NCBI RefSeq assembly: GCF_008124765.1
Contig: NZ_VNHS01000006.1
Location: 186,001 to 250,000, forward strand
Length of the DNA: 64,000 nucleotides
Source: Paenibacillus methanolicus
GTDB lineage: Bacteria; Bacillota; Bacilli; Paenibacillales; Paenibacillaceae
Reading direction: 5' to 3'
Positions 16,256 through 23,353 of the stretch are shown here, piece by piece. Numbering within the stretch: position 1 is the stretch's first letter; the number at the start of each line of letters is the position of its first letter. The position numbers were made by a program, and so were the translations under genes. The notes under the pieces are model-generated. The model worked only from the letters and a program-made list of their open reading frames with translations. It did not search any database and was not told the origin of the DNA.

Positions 16256-16936
16256 CTAATCGGAGTCCCGCGCGGAAGTTCGCGCGATCCGGTATGTGCA
16301 TTTCATCCCGCCCTTGGCCAAGCATTCGGTCCGCTCCACTTCCGCGGCCAGCAGCTCGCGGAAGAGCGCCAGCTCGCATTGACAGGCCTGTTCGTAGCGC
16401 GCCGCCACTTGAGCGATCGGACAGTTGTATTCATGAAGGACGAGCTCGTCTCCGCCGCTCTCCATACTGACCATATAACCGCCATCGTTCTGAATGTCGG
16501 CCAGCTCCCGCACCCGAGCCTCGAGACCCTTGCCGCCCATACGTCCGGCATGACGTTCCAACAGCTTGCGCTTGCGTCCTTCGAACATGCGGGCGATCAT
16601 GCCTTCCGCATCCGGGTCGCCTTCCAATTCTTCCAACAAATCGAGCGCAAGCGAGCTATAGGTCTTCGGAAACACGTGCTCGGCTTCCTCCGTCAAGCTA
16701 TACCGCAGCGTCGGACGTCCCACCGATTGCCGGACCAGCGTCGGGCGAATAAGACCGTCCCGCTCCAGCGCGCTCAAGTGTCTGCGTACGCCCATCTCCG
16801 TGATGTTCAGCTCTCGGGCGAAATCTCCCGCGTTCATATGCGCTCTCGTCTTCAGCAGCACCAGAATGGTCTGCCGCGTTCCGCCCTCTTGACGAAACGG
16901 CGTCTTCAATGGCAGCGCATCGCCGAATGGTTCCAT
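16256..16936 (-). CDS. SufR-like winged-helix regulator with C-terminal cysteines
   Basis: 226-residue transcription factor. An N-terminal winged helix spans about residues 18-80 (FARELNITEMGVRRHLSALE). The C-terminal half has the Cys pattern of SufR-type Fe-S sensors: NCPIAQVAARY, CQCELALFREL, then ECLAKGGMKCTY. SufR represses suf genes when its cluster is intact, but no suf genes are in this window. A promoter TTTACG-17 bp-TACAAT lies upstream. The Cys ligands suggest Fe-S or redox control; the regulon is unknown. Confidence 0.82.
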   Translation of the reverse strand: MEPFGDALPLKTPFRQEGGTRQTILVLLKTRAHMNAGDFARELNITEMGVRRHLSALERDGLIRPTLVRQSVGRPTLRYSLTEEAEHVFPKTYSSLALDLLEELEGDPDAEGMIARMFEGRKRKLLERHAGRMGGKGLEARVRELADIQNDGGYMVSMESGGDELVLHEYNCPIAQVAARYEQACQCELALFRELLAAEVERTECLAKGGMKCTYRIARTSARDSD

Positions 16937-16982
16937 GTCTCATCACCGCCTTTACGCCTAGAAATCGTCTGTCGATAGCGAC

Positions 16983-17011
16983 ATTGTATCCTATTTTGCC
17001 TTTTCCGTAAA
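16983..17011 (-). promoter_or_regulatory. SigA-type promoter of the SufR-like gene
   Basis: On the minus strand TTTACG (17011-17006), a 17-bp spacer and TACAAT (16988-16983) lie 47 bp before the start codon. Confidence 0.6.
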
Positions 17012-17031
17012 TGTCGGCCGGCTCTCGTCCC

Positions 17032-17067
17032 GCAAAATAAAACGGCTGCCCGCAAACCGGACAACCG
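17032..17067 (-). terminator. Terminator of the DUF86 gene
   Basis: On the minus strand CGGTTGTCCG pairs with CGGGCAGCCG (two G-U pairs), followed by TTTTATTTT. It lies directly before the promoter of the SufR-like gene. Confidence 0.65.
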
Positions 17068-17079
17068 CTTGTTAAGCTG

Positions 17080-17505
17080 TTACGATCCCAATTCCTGAAG
17101 CACATACGCTTCGACGCTGCGTTTGAACTGTTCCAGAACGTCCGGCAGCGCGATCGTAAGCGGATGCAGTTCCCCGGCCGGCCAGGCGAAATAATCCTGT
17201 ACGAGCGGCTTGCGAAGCTTGACCAGCTCCATGACCGCCTCCTTGACCTCGCCGGGAAATACGCCTTCCTCTGCAATAATATCGATAATATCTTCGTAGC
17301 TGCTCGCATCGCGCATAATGAAGCCGTCAATTATATAGCTGCCTACGTCCGTTACGATTTCGATTGCCAAATGAAGCGCCCGCTCCTGAGCCAAGCCTTG
17401 AAGCAGCTCCCCTCTCCACTGCTGGGACAGCGCGCGCATCGCACCCGCCACATCCGGTATGACGGCCAGACGAACCGATATTTGTTCCCGATTCACGTAA
17501 TACAT
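17080..17505 (-). CDS. DUF86/HEPN-fold protein (YutE-like)
   Basis: 141-residue all-helical protein of the DUF86 (HepT-like) family, recognised by RALHLAIEIVTDVGSYIIDG and RDASSYEDIIDIIAEEG. HepT RNase toxins have an RX4-6HXY motif; the equivalent here is RKPLVQDY, with Gln in place of the catalytic His. No MNT nucleotidyltransferase antitoxin is adjacent. This looks like the YutE housekeeping branch and not an active toxin. The next gene upstream starts 6 bp away (Dabb protein), so the two are probably one operon. Confidence 0.8.
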   Translation of the reverse strand: MYYVNREQISVRLAVIPDVAGAMRALSQQWRGELLQGLAQERALHLAIEIVTDVGSYIIDGFIMRDASSYEDIIDIIAEEGVFPGEVKEAVMELVKLRKPLVQDYFAWPAGELHPLTIALPDVLEQFKRSVEAYVLQELGS

Positions 17506-17510
17506 GGCGA

Positions 17511-17798
17511 TTAGCTCTCGTAGTCGACGCTGGCGGACGCTTCGCGCACCTGCGTCATATGTTCGATGACTTTCTGATGTAACGGGTGAATCTGGTACGC
17601 GCCGAGCGCCTCCATGGATTCGAATTTCGTGAAGAGGGCAATATCGTAAGAACGTTCCGAATGCACGACATCGACGCCGACCTCAATATGCTTCAGCTCG
17701 TCGATCTTGCCTTCCATATCCTTTAATACCTGCACGGTCTGCGCGATGGCTTCCGGGCTGCGGTCCTTCAGCTTAAACAATACAATGTGCGTGATCAT
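17511..17798 (-). CDS. Dabb-family stress-responsive alpha/beta barrel protein
   Basis: 95-residue ferredoxin-like barrel protein. The Dabb signature is the starting strand ITHIVLFKLKD plus a central VGVDVVHSERSYDIALFTKF. Members form dimers and some bind or cleave small aromatics; no function can be given here. ATG 17798 follows a gAGCGATAA-type weak ribosome site. The DUF86 gene follows 5 bp downstream. Confidence 0.85.
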   Translation of the reverse strand: MITHIVLFKLKDRSPEAIAQTVQVLKDMEGKIDELKHIEVGVDVVHSERSYDIALFTKFESMEALGAYQIHPLHQKVIEHMTQVREASASVDYES

Positions 17799-17970
17799 GC
17801 GATTATCGCTCCTTATCCGAATGTTATCGTAGCTGGTTGTCCTGCCTTAAGCTTCTGCGTGCTTGGCTGCCGGTATGATCGCGGCTTCCCGAATGAGTTG
17901 AAGATGCGCGTCGCATAATAAACCAAGCTGACGTAATAATCGGCAATCTTCTCGCAAAGGGGATGACAGG

Positions 17971-18225
17971 GTGCGTTACCGGATTACCATCATTGCCACG
18001 CTGATCGGCGTCGCCTTGTGCCTGTTCAATTACACCGGTTATGATCCGCATAACATGGTGTTCTTTATGTTAAGCATACCGGGCTGGTTCGCGGACATGT
18101 TCAAAGATATTCATGAAATCAACGTCTTTACGATGTACGCCTTGACGATCGTCAGCTGGGCGATCCTAGGATTCGTCTGCGACTGGATGATCGCGCGCGG
18201 CAGGCGCCGCAAGCGCTCCTATTAG
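17971..18225 (+). CDS. Small two-helix membrane protein, unknown
   Basis: 84 residues with a hydrophobic N-terminal helix (ITIIATLIGVALCLFNYTGY), a middle loop with DMFKDIHEIN, a second helix (MYALTIVSWAILGFVCDWMI) and a basic C-terminus RGRRRKRSY. GTG 17971 follows AAAGGGGATGA. A terminator lies right after it, so this is a complete gene. I recognise no family. Confidence 0.7.
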   Translation: MRYRITIIATLIGVALCLFNYTGYDPHNMVFFMLSIPGWFADMFKDIHEINVFTMYALTIVSWAILGFVCDWMIARGRRRKRSY

Positions 18226-18235
18226 AGATATTTTA

Positions 18236-18265
18236 AAAAAAGGAGCCGATCAGGGCTCCTTTTCT
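18236..18265. terminator. Bidirectional terminator
   Basis: AAAAGGAGCC pairs with GGCTCCTTTT around a six-base loop, with A and T runs on both sides, between the small membrane protein (plus) and cupredoxin (minus) genes. Confidence 0.85.
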
Positions 18266-18283
18266 TTGTTGTGCGACTATAAA

Positions 18284-18667
18284 CTATTCGACGACGAGAT
18301 AGGATTTCATGTCGGCATGGCCCGTACCGCACATAATCGAGCAGTGCATTTCGAACTTGCCGGCTTGATCCACCGTGATTTCCTGTTCCATCTTGTCGCC
18401 TTGAAGATCGACTTCCAGGTCAGGAATCGCTACGCCGTGAATACCGCTCTTGTTCACAAGCTTCAGGATGACTTTGTCGCCCTTCTTGACTTTGTATTCC
18501 GGCTGGTCGAACGTGAAATCTGCATTGGCTTCGATCTTAACCATTACGGTACCCGGCGGCAAGGAAGCCGCTTCGTCTACCGGCTTCTCCGGCAATTGGG
18601 TCGCCATCAGGTAAATACCTAGTGCGGATGCAGCTGCGAAAATGACGAACATAATCCACTTATACAT
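18284..18667 (-). CDS. Membrane-anchored CuA-type cupredoxin
   Basis: 127-residue single-domain protein. An N-terminal helix (IMFVIFAAASALGIYLMA) anchors or exports it, and a cupredoxin beta-barrel follows. The ligand set of the CuA centre of cytochrome oxidase subunit II is present: an upstream His in SGIHGVAIPD and HCSIMCGTGHADM, giving the C-x3-C-x3-H-x2-M spacing. The usual subunit II helix hairpin is absent, so this is a stand-alone CuA domain. It may act in electron transfer or copper delivery to an oxidase. No oxidase genes are adjacent. Confidence 0.88.
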   Translation of the reverse strand: MYKWIMFVIFAAASALGIYLMATQLPEKPVDEAASLPPGTVMVKIEANADFTFDQPEYKVKKGDKVILKLVNKSGIHGVAIPDLEVDLQGDKMEQEITVDQAGKFEMHCSIMCGTGHADMKSYLVVE

Positions 18668-18705
18668 TACTGCTTGCTCCCCTTTAGCTGAAATGTCTAC
18701 TCTTT

Positions 18706-18735
18706 ATATTACATAAGATCGTCCGATTTTCTCAA
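18706..18735 (-). promoter_or_regulatory. SigA-type promoter of the cupredoxin gene
   Basis: Minus-strand TTGAGA (18735-18730), 18-bp spacer, TAATAT (18711-18706), about 40 bp before the start codon. Confidence 0.55.
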
Positions 18736-18766
18736 CATTAAACTCCGGAATCTGCCAAAACTTTTT

Positions 18767-19168
18767 TTAGATTTTGACAAAACTTTGAACGTTATGTGAC
18801 GTCGCGTAGCATTTCAAGAGACGTTCGGATTCGGCGCGGACATAGCCCCACCCGAGAGTAAACGAGTGCTCATACCCCCGGCTTATGTATCGCGCGGTCA
18901 TGCCGCCGGTCCCTTGCAGCTCCTCCACGATGCGGATGCCGTGCTCGCGAAAATCTTTGCGCAGCGCGGCCAGCTCCAGCAGCGTGCGGTCCTGAAGACC
19001 GCGCAGCATCGACTCGTACAGGCGCGGCAGCTTCGCGGGCGCGGCGCCGACGACTCGGATATCGTGATTCAATATGCGTACCGTGACGCCCAGCAGCACG
19101 TAACGTTTCACTAGTTCCAGCTCTCTTCCGATCTGTACGGCTGGTCCCTTGCCGGTCTCTCGCGTCAT
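18767..19168 (-). CDS. LexA-controlled 133-residue protein, unknown function
   Basis: Helical, Arg-rich soluble protein of 133 residues with no membrane segment and no recognised catalytic motif. It has two Leu-rich helical stretches (ELELVKRYVLLGVTVRIL and YESMLRGLQDRTLLELAALR) and an aromatic segment RGYEHSFTLGWGYVRAE. The general pattern is loosely like the small YhjD-type proteins of Bacilli, but I would not assign it. ATG 19168 has GGAGGGG 7 nt upstream. Its promoter carries two LexA boxes, so it is expected to be induced by DNA damage. Confidence 0.8.
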   Translation of the reverse strand: MTRETGKGPAVQIGRELELVKRYVLLGVTVRILNHDIRVVGAAPAKLPRLYESMLRGLQDRTLLELAALRKDFREHGIRIVEELQGTGGMTARYISRGYEHSFTLGWGYVRAESERLLKCYATSHNVQSFVKI

Positions 19169-19184
19169 GAACACCCCTCCAATA

Positions 19185-19228
19185 AGAACGTTTGTTCTTA
19201 TTATATCGAATGTACGTTCGCATTACAA
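19185..19228 (-). promoter_or_regulatory. SigA promoter with two LexA (SOS) operators
   Basis: On the minus strand TTGTAA (19228-19223), a 17-bp spacer and TATAAT (19205-19200) form a near-consensus promoter. The spacer contains CGAACGTACATTCG (19220-19207), 12 of 14 matches to the B. subtilis LexA box CGAACRNRYGTTYC. A second site AGAACAAACGTTCT (19198-19185), also 12 of 14, lies between the -10 and the ribosome site. LexA bound at either would block transcription. Confidence 0.85.
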
Positions 19229-19261
19229 CCGAATTCGGGTGGCGCAAACCGACCAAATCAT

Positions 19262-19309
19262 GCAAATAAACAAGGGCCCGATCTTCAAGAACGAAGACGG
19301 CCCTTGCAC
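19262..19309 (-). terminator. Terminator of the holin gene
   Basis: CAAGGGCC pairs with GGCCCTTG around a structured loop; the minus transcript then reads TTGTTTATTTG. Confidence 0.65.
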
Positions 19310-19311
19310 GA

Positions 19312-19704
19312 TTATTTCTTATTCTTCAGCACTTCGATCAGCTCGCGCAGCTTCGGCGGGAGCGGGATGCCGAGCACGCCGAAGTTCTCGATGATCGAGA
19401 TCAACTCGTTGGCCAAATAGAAATAGATGGCCGCATTCATCGTCACGTACCCCGTGCCGAGCAGAACGTCGATCCGGTGCGCCAACAGAATGACCAGAAA
19501 CATAAGCCCTTTACGGGTCAGCCCCCAGGAGCCGATCTGACTGTTCAGTCCCGTTTTGCGCTTGACCGCCGCCGCAATGCCGGAGATGATATCGATCCCC
19601 ATCGCGACGAGCAGCACGGTTAGCGATTCTTGCCAAATACCGAAGACGAACGCTTCCACGGCGCCGAGTCCAGCCACAATCGTACAGAACACCCATTGCA
19701 CCAC
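19312..19704 (-). CDS. Phage holin family 4 (TcdE-like) protein
   Basis: 130-residue membrane protein of the toxin-secretion/phage-lysis holin family. Three or four helices are seen, with the signatures MGIDIISGIAAAVKRKTGLNS, GLTRKGLMFLVILLAH and NELISIIENFGVLGIPLPP. Holins of this type make membrane lesions for endolysin release or toxin export. No other phage genes or endolysin are adjacent. It stands alone with its own terminator, so it may be a domesticated holin. Confidence 0.85.
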   Translation of the reverse strand: MVQWVFCTIVAGLGAVEAFVFGIWQESLTVLLVAMGIDIISGIAAAVKRKTGLNSQIGSWGLTRKGLMFLVILLAHRIDVLLGTGYVTMNAAIYFYLANELISIIENFGVLGIPLPPKLRELIEVLKNKK

Positions 19705-19835
19705 GAACCCCTCCCCTGCATGAACTTGCTATATCCTATGCAGAAGAGGGTCTTCAGGTTGTCCACGGCTGTACCGACAATGCGGAAAACATCCAAATTC
19801 GGGCGATCGAACACGAGGAACGGCAGCTGCCCGGC

Positions 19836-19876
19836 GCGGCTACTGGAAGAACGGCGCGGCTACTGGAAGAACGGCG
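19836..19876. repeat. 20-bp direct repeat, two copies
   Basis: GCGCGGCTACTGGAAGAACG-type units stand head to tail just downstream of the GH36 stop codon. A short local duplication of no evident function. Confidence 0.6.
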
Positions 19877-22063
19877 TCATTCCGCCTGGAACCGGTATAC
19901 CTTGCTGCCGAAATCGCCATGCGGATAAACAACCCGGATTCCCGCGTTCATGAGCTCGTCGCCGCCGGAAACAAGTCCGCTGCCCAGTTCCTTATAATCG
20001 ACGGACGGATCAAGTCCCTTGAGCTTCAGCCGGCTAAGCGGCGCATTCGGCTGCGCCAGAACGGTCACATGCACGACTAGCGCTTCCTTGCGGTCTTCGG
20101 AGACGAACATCCACGCCGTCTCGTTGCCCTCGAACGGACTAAGCAGCCGGTAGAAGTCGCCGAACAGCGTAAGTTCGCGCACTTCTTTCACGAGCGCGAT
20201 TTGGCGCTTCACTTCTTCCTTCTCCGCTTCGGTGAACGCGGTCAAATCGAGCTCGTAGCCGAAATTGCCGGACATCGCCACGTCGCCGCGCGTAGCAAGC
20301 GACGTCAACCGGCCCACTTGATGGTTCGGAACGGCGGACACGTGCGCGCCCATCGAGCTGATCGGGTAGACGATGCTCGTGCCGTACTGGATGGATAATC
20401 GGCTAATGGCATCCGAGTTGTCGCTCGTCCAGGTCTGCGGCATGTAGTAGAGCATGCCCGGATCGAACCGTCCGCCGCCGCCGGAGCAGCTCTCGAACAG
20501 AATATCCGGATGCGCCGACGTAATCCGCTCCAGCACGTCGTATAGCCCCAGCATATACCGATGCGCCGTCTCGCGCTGGCGCTCCGGCGGAAGCTGCGCC
20601 GAGCCGATCTCCGTCATGTTCCGGTTCATGTCCCACTTGACGTAGCGGATCGGCGCGCTGCCGAGGATCGCGCCGAGCGCGTCCACGAGGTAATCCTGCA
20701 CGTCCTTGCGCGACATGTCCAAGATGAGCTGCGAGCGGCCGGTCGATCGTCTGCGCCCTTCGACGTGCAGACACCAGTCCGGATGCGCCCGATACAGGTC
20801 GCTGTCCGGCGAGATCATCTCCGGCTCGAACCAGAGGCCGAAAGACAGCCCTTGCCGGTTGACGCGCTCGACCAGGTCAGGCAGCCCGTTCGGCAGCTTC
20901 TTGCGGTCGACGATCCAATCCCCGAGCGACGTCGAATCGTCGTCGCGATGGCCGAACCAACCGTCGTCGAGCACGAACAGCTCGATGCCGAGCTCGCCGC
21001 CGGCTTTGGCGATCGCTTCGATCTTGTCCGCGTTGAAATTAAAGTAGGTCGCTTCCCAGTTATTCACGAGGATCGGTCTGACGCGGTCGCGATGGGCGCC
21101 GCGGCACAACCGGGTCCGATACAGCTTGTGATACTTGCGCGACATGGCGCCGAGCCCTTCGCCCGAATACACCATGACCGCCTCCGGCGTCTGGAACGAT
21201 TCGCCTGGCGCTAGCAGCCAAGAGAAATCGAACGGATTAATGCCGATGAAGGCGCGCGAGACGGCATAGGAGTCCACCTCCACCCCGGCCGCGAAGCTGC
21301 CGCTGTAGACGAGGTTGAAGCCGTAGACGTCGCCGTGCTCCTCGTCCGCGCCTTGCGCGAGAAGCGCGAAGAACGGATTCTGCGCATGGCTGCTCGATCC
21401 GCGCCGGCTCTCCACCGATTGCATGCCCGGTGCCAGCGCGCGCTTGTGGATATGCCGCTCCCGGCTCCAATTGCCAGACAGCTGCAGCAGATCGAAGCGG
21501 TCGTGCGGCAGGTCTACGCTCGCGCTTAACGCGCGGTTCAGCCGGATGGGCTCCATGCCTGCATTGGTCGCCTTCGCGGAACGAATCAGGACGTCGAAGC
21601 CTTCCATGACCGTATAGGAAAGTTCTACCGTTAAGCCCGTCTGATCGTCGGCCAGCTCGAGAAGCAGCGTCGTCGCCTCGCCGTCCGATTCGGCGTATAC
21701 GGCAGGCAGTCCTTCCAGCGCGGGCTTGCCTTCTACGATCCGATATGAGCGGTAGGTGAGTTCCGCCGCGCTGCTCCCGCTCGGAAGACCGACCTCGTAC
21801 GCCGGCGTGCGGAAATCCGTCGTGCCGTAGCCGGGATACTCCAGCATGACCGTGTTCAGCGAGAACGACTTGTCCGTCTCCACCGGATTCGGGTCGAAGG
21901 ACACCCGGCCGTTACGTTCGTGAAGCAAGGCCGGATCAGCCTTGCGGATCTTGCGGCCCCAGTATAGGTGTACGGGATACCCATGTATAATTTGAAACGC
22001 GTAACTCGTCGAGTCCGTCTGCAGATGAAACACCTGCTGCTCGTTATTTACCAGGATCGGCAT
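19877..22063 (-). CDS. GH36 alpha-galactosidase
   Basis: 728-residue cytosolic glycosidase (no signal peptide) that removes terminal alpha-1,6-galactose from raffinose-type sugars or galactomannan oligosaccharides. GH36 features: N-terminal beta-supersandwich to about residue 330, LFVLDDGWFGHRDDD, the nucleophile Asp478 in KWDMNR, ESCSGGGGRFDPGML, and the acid/base Asp in TWTSDNSDAI. Length matches bacterial GH36 (AgaN/RafA type). AGGAGG precedes the ATG. An operator-like dyad lies at its promoter. No transport genes are adjacent, so uptake is encoded elsewhere. Confidence 0.96.
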   Translation of the reverse strand: MPILVNNEQQVFHLQTDSTSYAFQIIHGYPVHLYWGRKIRKADPALLHERNGRVSFDPNPVETDKSFSLNTVMLEYPGYGTTDFRTPAYEVGLPSGSSAAELTYRSYRIVEGKPALEGLPAVYAESDGEATTLLLELADDQTGLTVELSYTVMEGFDVLIRSAKATNAGMEPIRLNRALSASVDLPHDRFDLLQLSGNWSRERHIHKRALAPGMQSVESRRGSSSHAQNPFFALLAQGADEEHGDVYGFNLVYSGSFAAGVEVDSYAVSRAFIGINPFDFSWLLAPGESFQTPEAVMVYSGEGLGAMSRKYHKLYRTRLCRGAHRDRVRPILVNNWEATYFNFNADKIEAIAKAGGELGIELFVLDDGWFGHRDDDSTSLGDWIVDRKKLPNGLPDLVERVNRQGLSFGLWFEPEMISPDSDLYRAHPDWCLHVEGRRRSTGRSQLILDMSRKDVQDYLVDALGAILGSAPIRYVKWDMNRNMTEIGSAQLPPERQRETAHRYMLGLYDVLERITSAHPDILFESCSGGGGRFDPGMLYYMPQTWTSDNSDAISRLSIQYGTSIVYPISSMGAHVSAVPNHQVGRLTSLATRGDVAMSGNFGYELDLTAFTEAEKEEVKRQIALVKEVRELTLFGDFYRLLSPFEGNETAWMFVSEDRKEALVVHVTVLAQPNAPLSRLKLKGLDPSVDYKELGSGLVSGGDELMNAGIRVVYPHGDFGSKVYRFQAE

Positions 22064-22106
22064 CCTTTCATTCCTCCTCGTTAACTGCTCTGGCGCTGAT
22101 TCGAAC

Positions 22107-22131
22107 GAAATCAGGTTCTGATTTCAGTATA
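22107..22131 (-). promoter_or_regulatory. -10 element and palindromic operator of the GH36 gene
   Basis: Minus-strand TATACT (22131-22126) is directly followed by the perfect dyad GAAATCAG-AAC-CTGATTTC (22125-22107), which covers the expected transcription start. This position suits a repressor. No matching -35 hexamer is obvious. Confidence 0.5.
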
Positions 22132-22201
22132 GAGCCCGCCAATGTCCGGTGAGTATGGACGCTTTTAGCCGGGACATGGAGAAATGTAGGATTTTGTCCG
22201 A

Positions 22202-23353
22202 TCAACTTAAGCCAAACACGCCAGAACCGCGAAGCCGGAACGAGACGTCGACGTTCAAGTCGTCCTTGCCGGGCAGCCACACTTCGCGGCCCTTCGTCTC
22301 CTTGCGCCAGACGCGGAGGTGGTGCCGGTACAGCTCCTCCTCTAGATTATAGAGATCCTCTCCCTTCGCGAGCCCTTTCCGATACGTATCGACCATTTCT
22401 TCTTTGATGACCTGCTTCATCCGCGCGACGATCTGCTCCTTGGACATATGTCCGCCGATTTCGGCCACTTCGCCCACGACGCTCAATTTGATCGTGAACA
22501 AGGGGGCCTTCTTGGAGACGTCGATCCGCACCTTCGCCTTGACGTCGTTCACCGCGATCGTCGCTTTGTTCCCGCCTTCGCCGGCGATCGGCATAAGGTA
22601 TCGCGTGAAATTCGGGTTGACCCATTTGACGCCGCCCATTTCGCCGATCGGGAAATAAGTCGCCTTGCCTTTCCGCTTAATCGCGAACATGCCCTGGACG
22701 ACCTGCATTTTGACCGACTGCTCCTCTTCCTTCCACATGCGGGTGCTAACGCCGACGACCGGAAGCAATACCGTGGCGGGGCCTTCGTTGTACCGGGCGA
22801 CGAAATGCTGCATGCTGAGCGGATCGATCAAATTAGCGCGCCTCATCTGATCCCGCGGGCTGTAGATCAGACTCGTCGTCTGCGGCATGCCGAAGAACGT
22901 GCTCGTCGTCAAGATCTCATCGACGGGGGTGTTCGTGCCAAACACCCAAGAGGTATAGCGGGACACGCGTACCCGGTTCAGCGCGTCGAGGATTTCATCC
23001 AGCTTCACGATCGCGCTATCGCGGATGATGACCGTCTTCAGCTGTTCGGTGTTCATCTCCGTCTGCGCCGTGCGCAGCAACTCGCTGTAGGCGCCGTAGA
23101 ACGTGTCGCCGACGCCTCGGCCTACCCACACTTTCGCACCTTTATGCTCGCCGCCCTCGTTCTTCGCAATGGATGAGAAATCGACCAGCTGCGTATAGAC
23201 GACAAACTTGTCCTCCTTGTACTCGACCCCGATCGCGGTCGCGTAATCGATCGTCTCTAGATTGGTCGAATCCCAGCAACCCGTCATCAAGGAACAGGCT
23301 AATAGAGAGCCGAACATTCGCCACCACTTGCTCGCACGCTGGTTACCGCTCAT
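22202..23353 (-). CDS. Ger(x)C-family spore germination lipoprotein (operon 1)
   Basis: 383-residue C subunit of a germinant receptor. The lipobox LMTGC (Cys near residue 26) follows a short signal peptide. The mature part starts with WDSTNLETIDYATAIGVEY, which matches the Ger(x)C N-terminal domain, and ends with EEELYRHHLRVWRK near the usual C-terminus. C subunits sit on the outer leaflet of the spore inner membrane with A and B subunits. The start overlaps the end of the A-subunit gene by 11 bp. Confidence 0.94.
   Translation of the reverse strand: MSGNQRASKWWRMFGSLLACSLMTGCWDSTNLETIDYATAIGVEYKEDKFVVYTQLVDFSSIAKNEGGEHKGAKVWVGRGVGDTFYGAYSELLRTAQTEMNTEQLKTVIIRDSAIVKLDEILDALNRVRVSRYTSWVFGTNTPVDEILTTSTFFGMPQTTSLIYSPRDQMRRANLIDPLSMQHFVARYNEGPATVLLPVVGVSTRMWKEEEQSVKMQVVQGMFAIKRKGKATYFPIGEMGGVKWVNPNFTRYLMPIAGEGGNKATIAVNDVKAKVRIDVSKKAPLFTIKLSVVGEVAEIGGHMSKEQIVARMKQVIKEEMVDTYRKGLAKGEDLYNLEEELYRHHLRVWRKETKGREVWLPGKDDLNVDVSFRLRGSGVFGLS

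Noticed and set aside
17080-17505. HepT/MNT toxin-antitoxin system
   Set aside because: The catalytic His is replaced and there is no nucleotidyltransferase partner.
19312-19704. Prophage remnant
   Set aside because: Only a holin is present; no integrase, capsid, tail or endolysin genes flank it.
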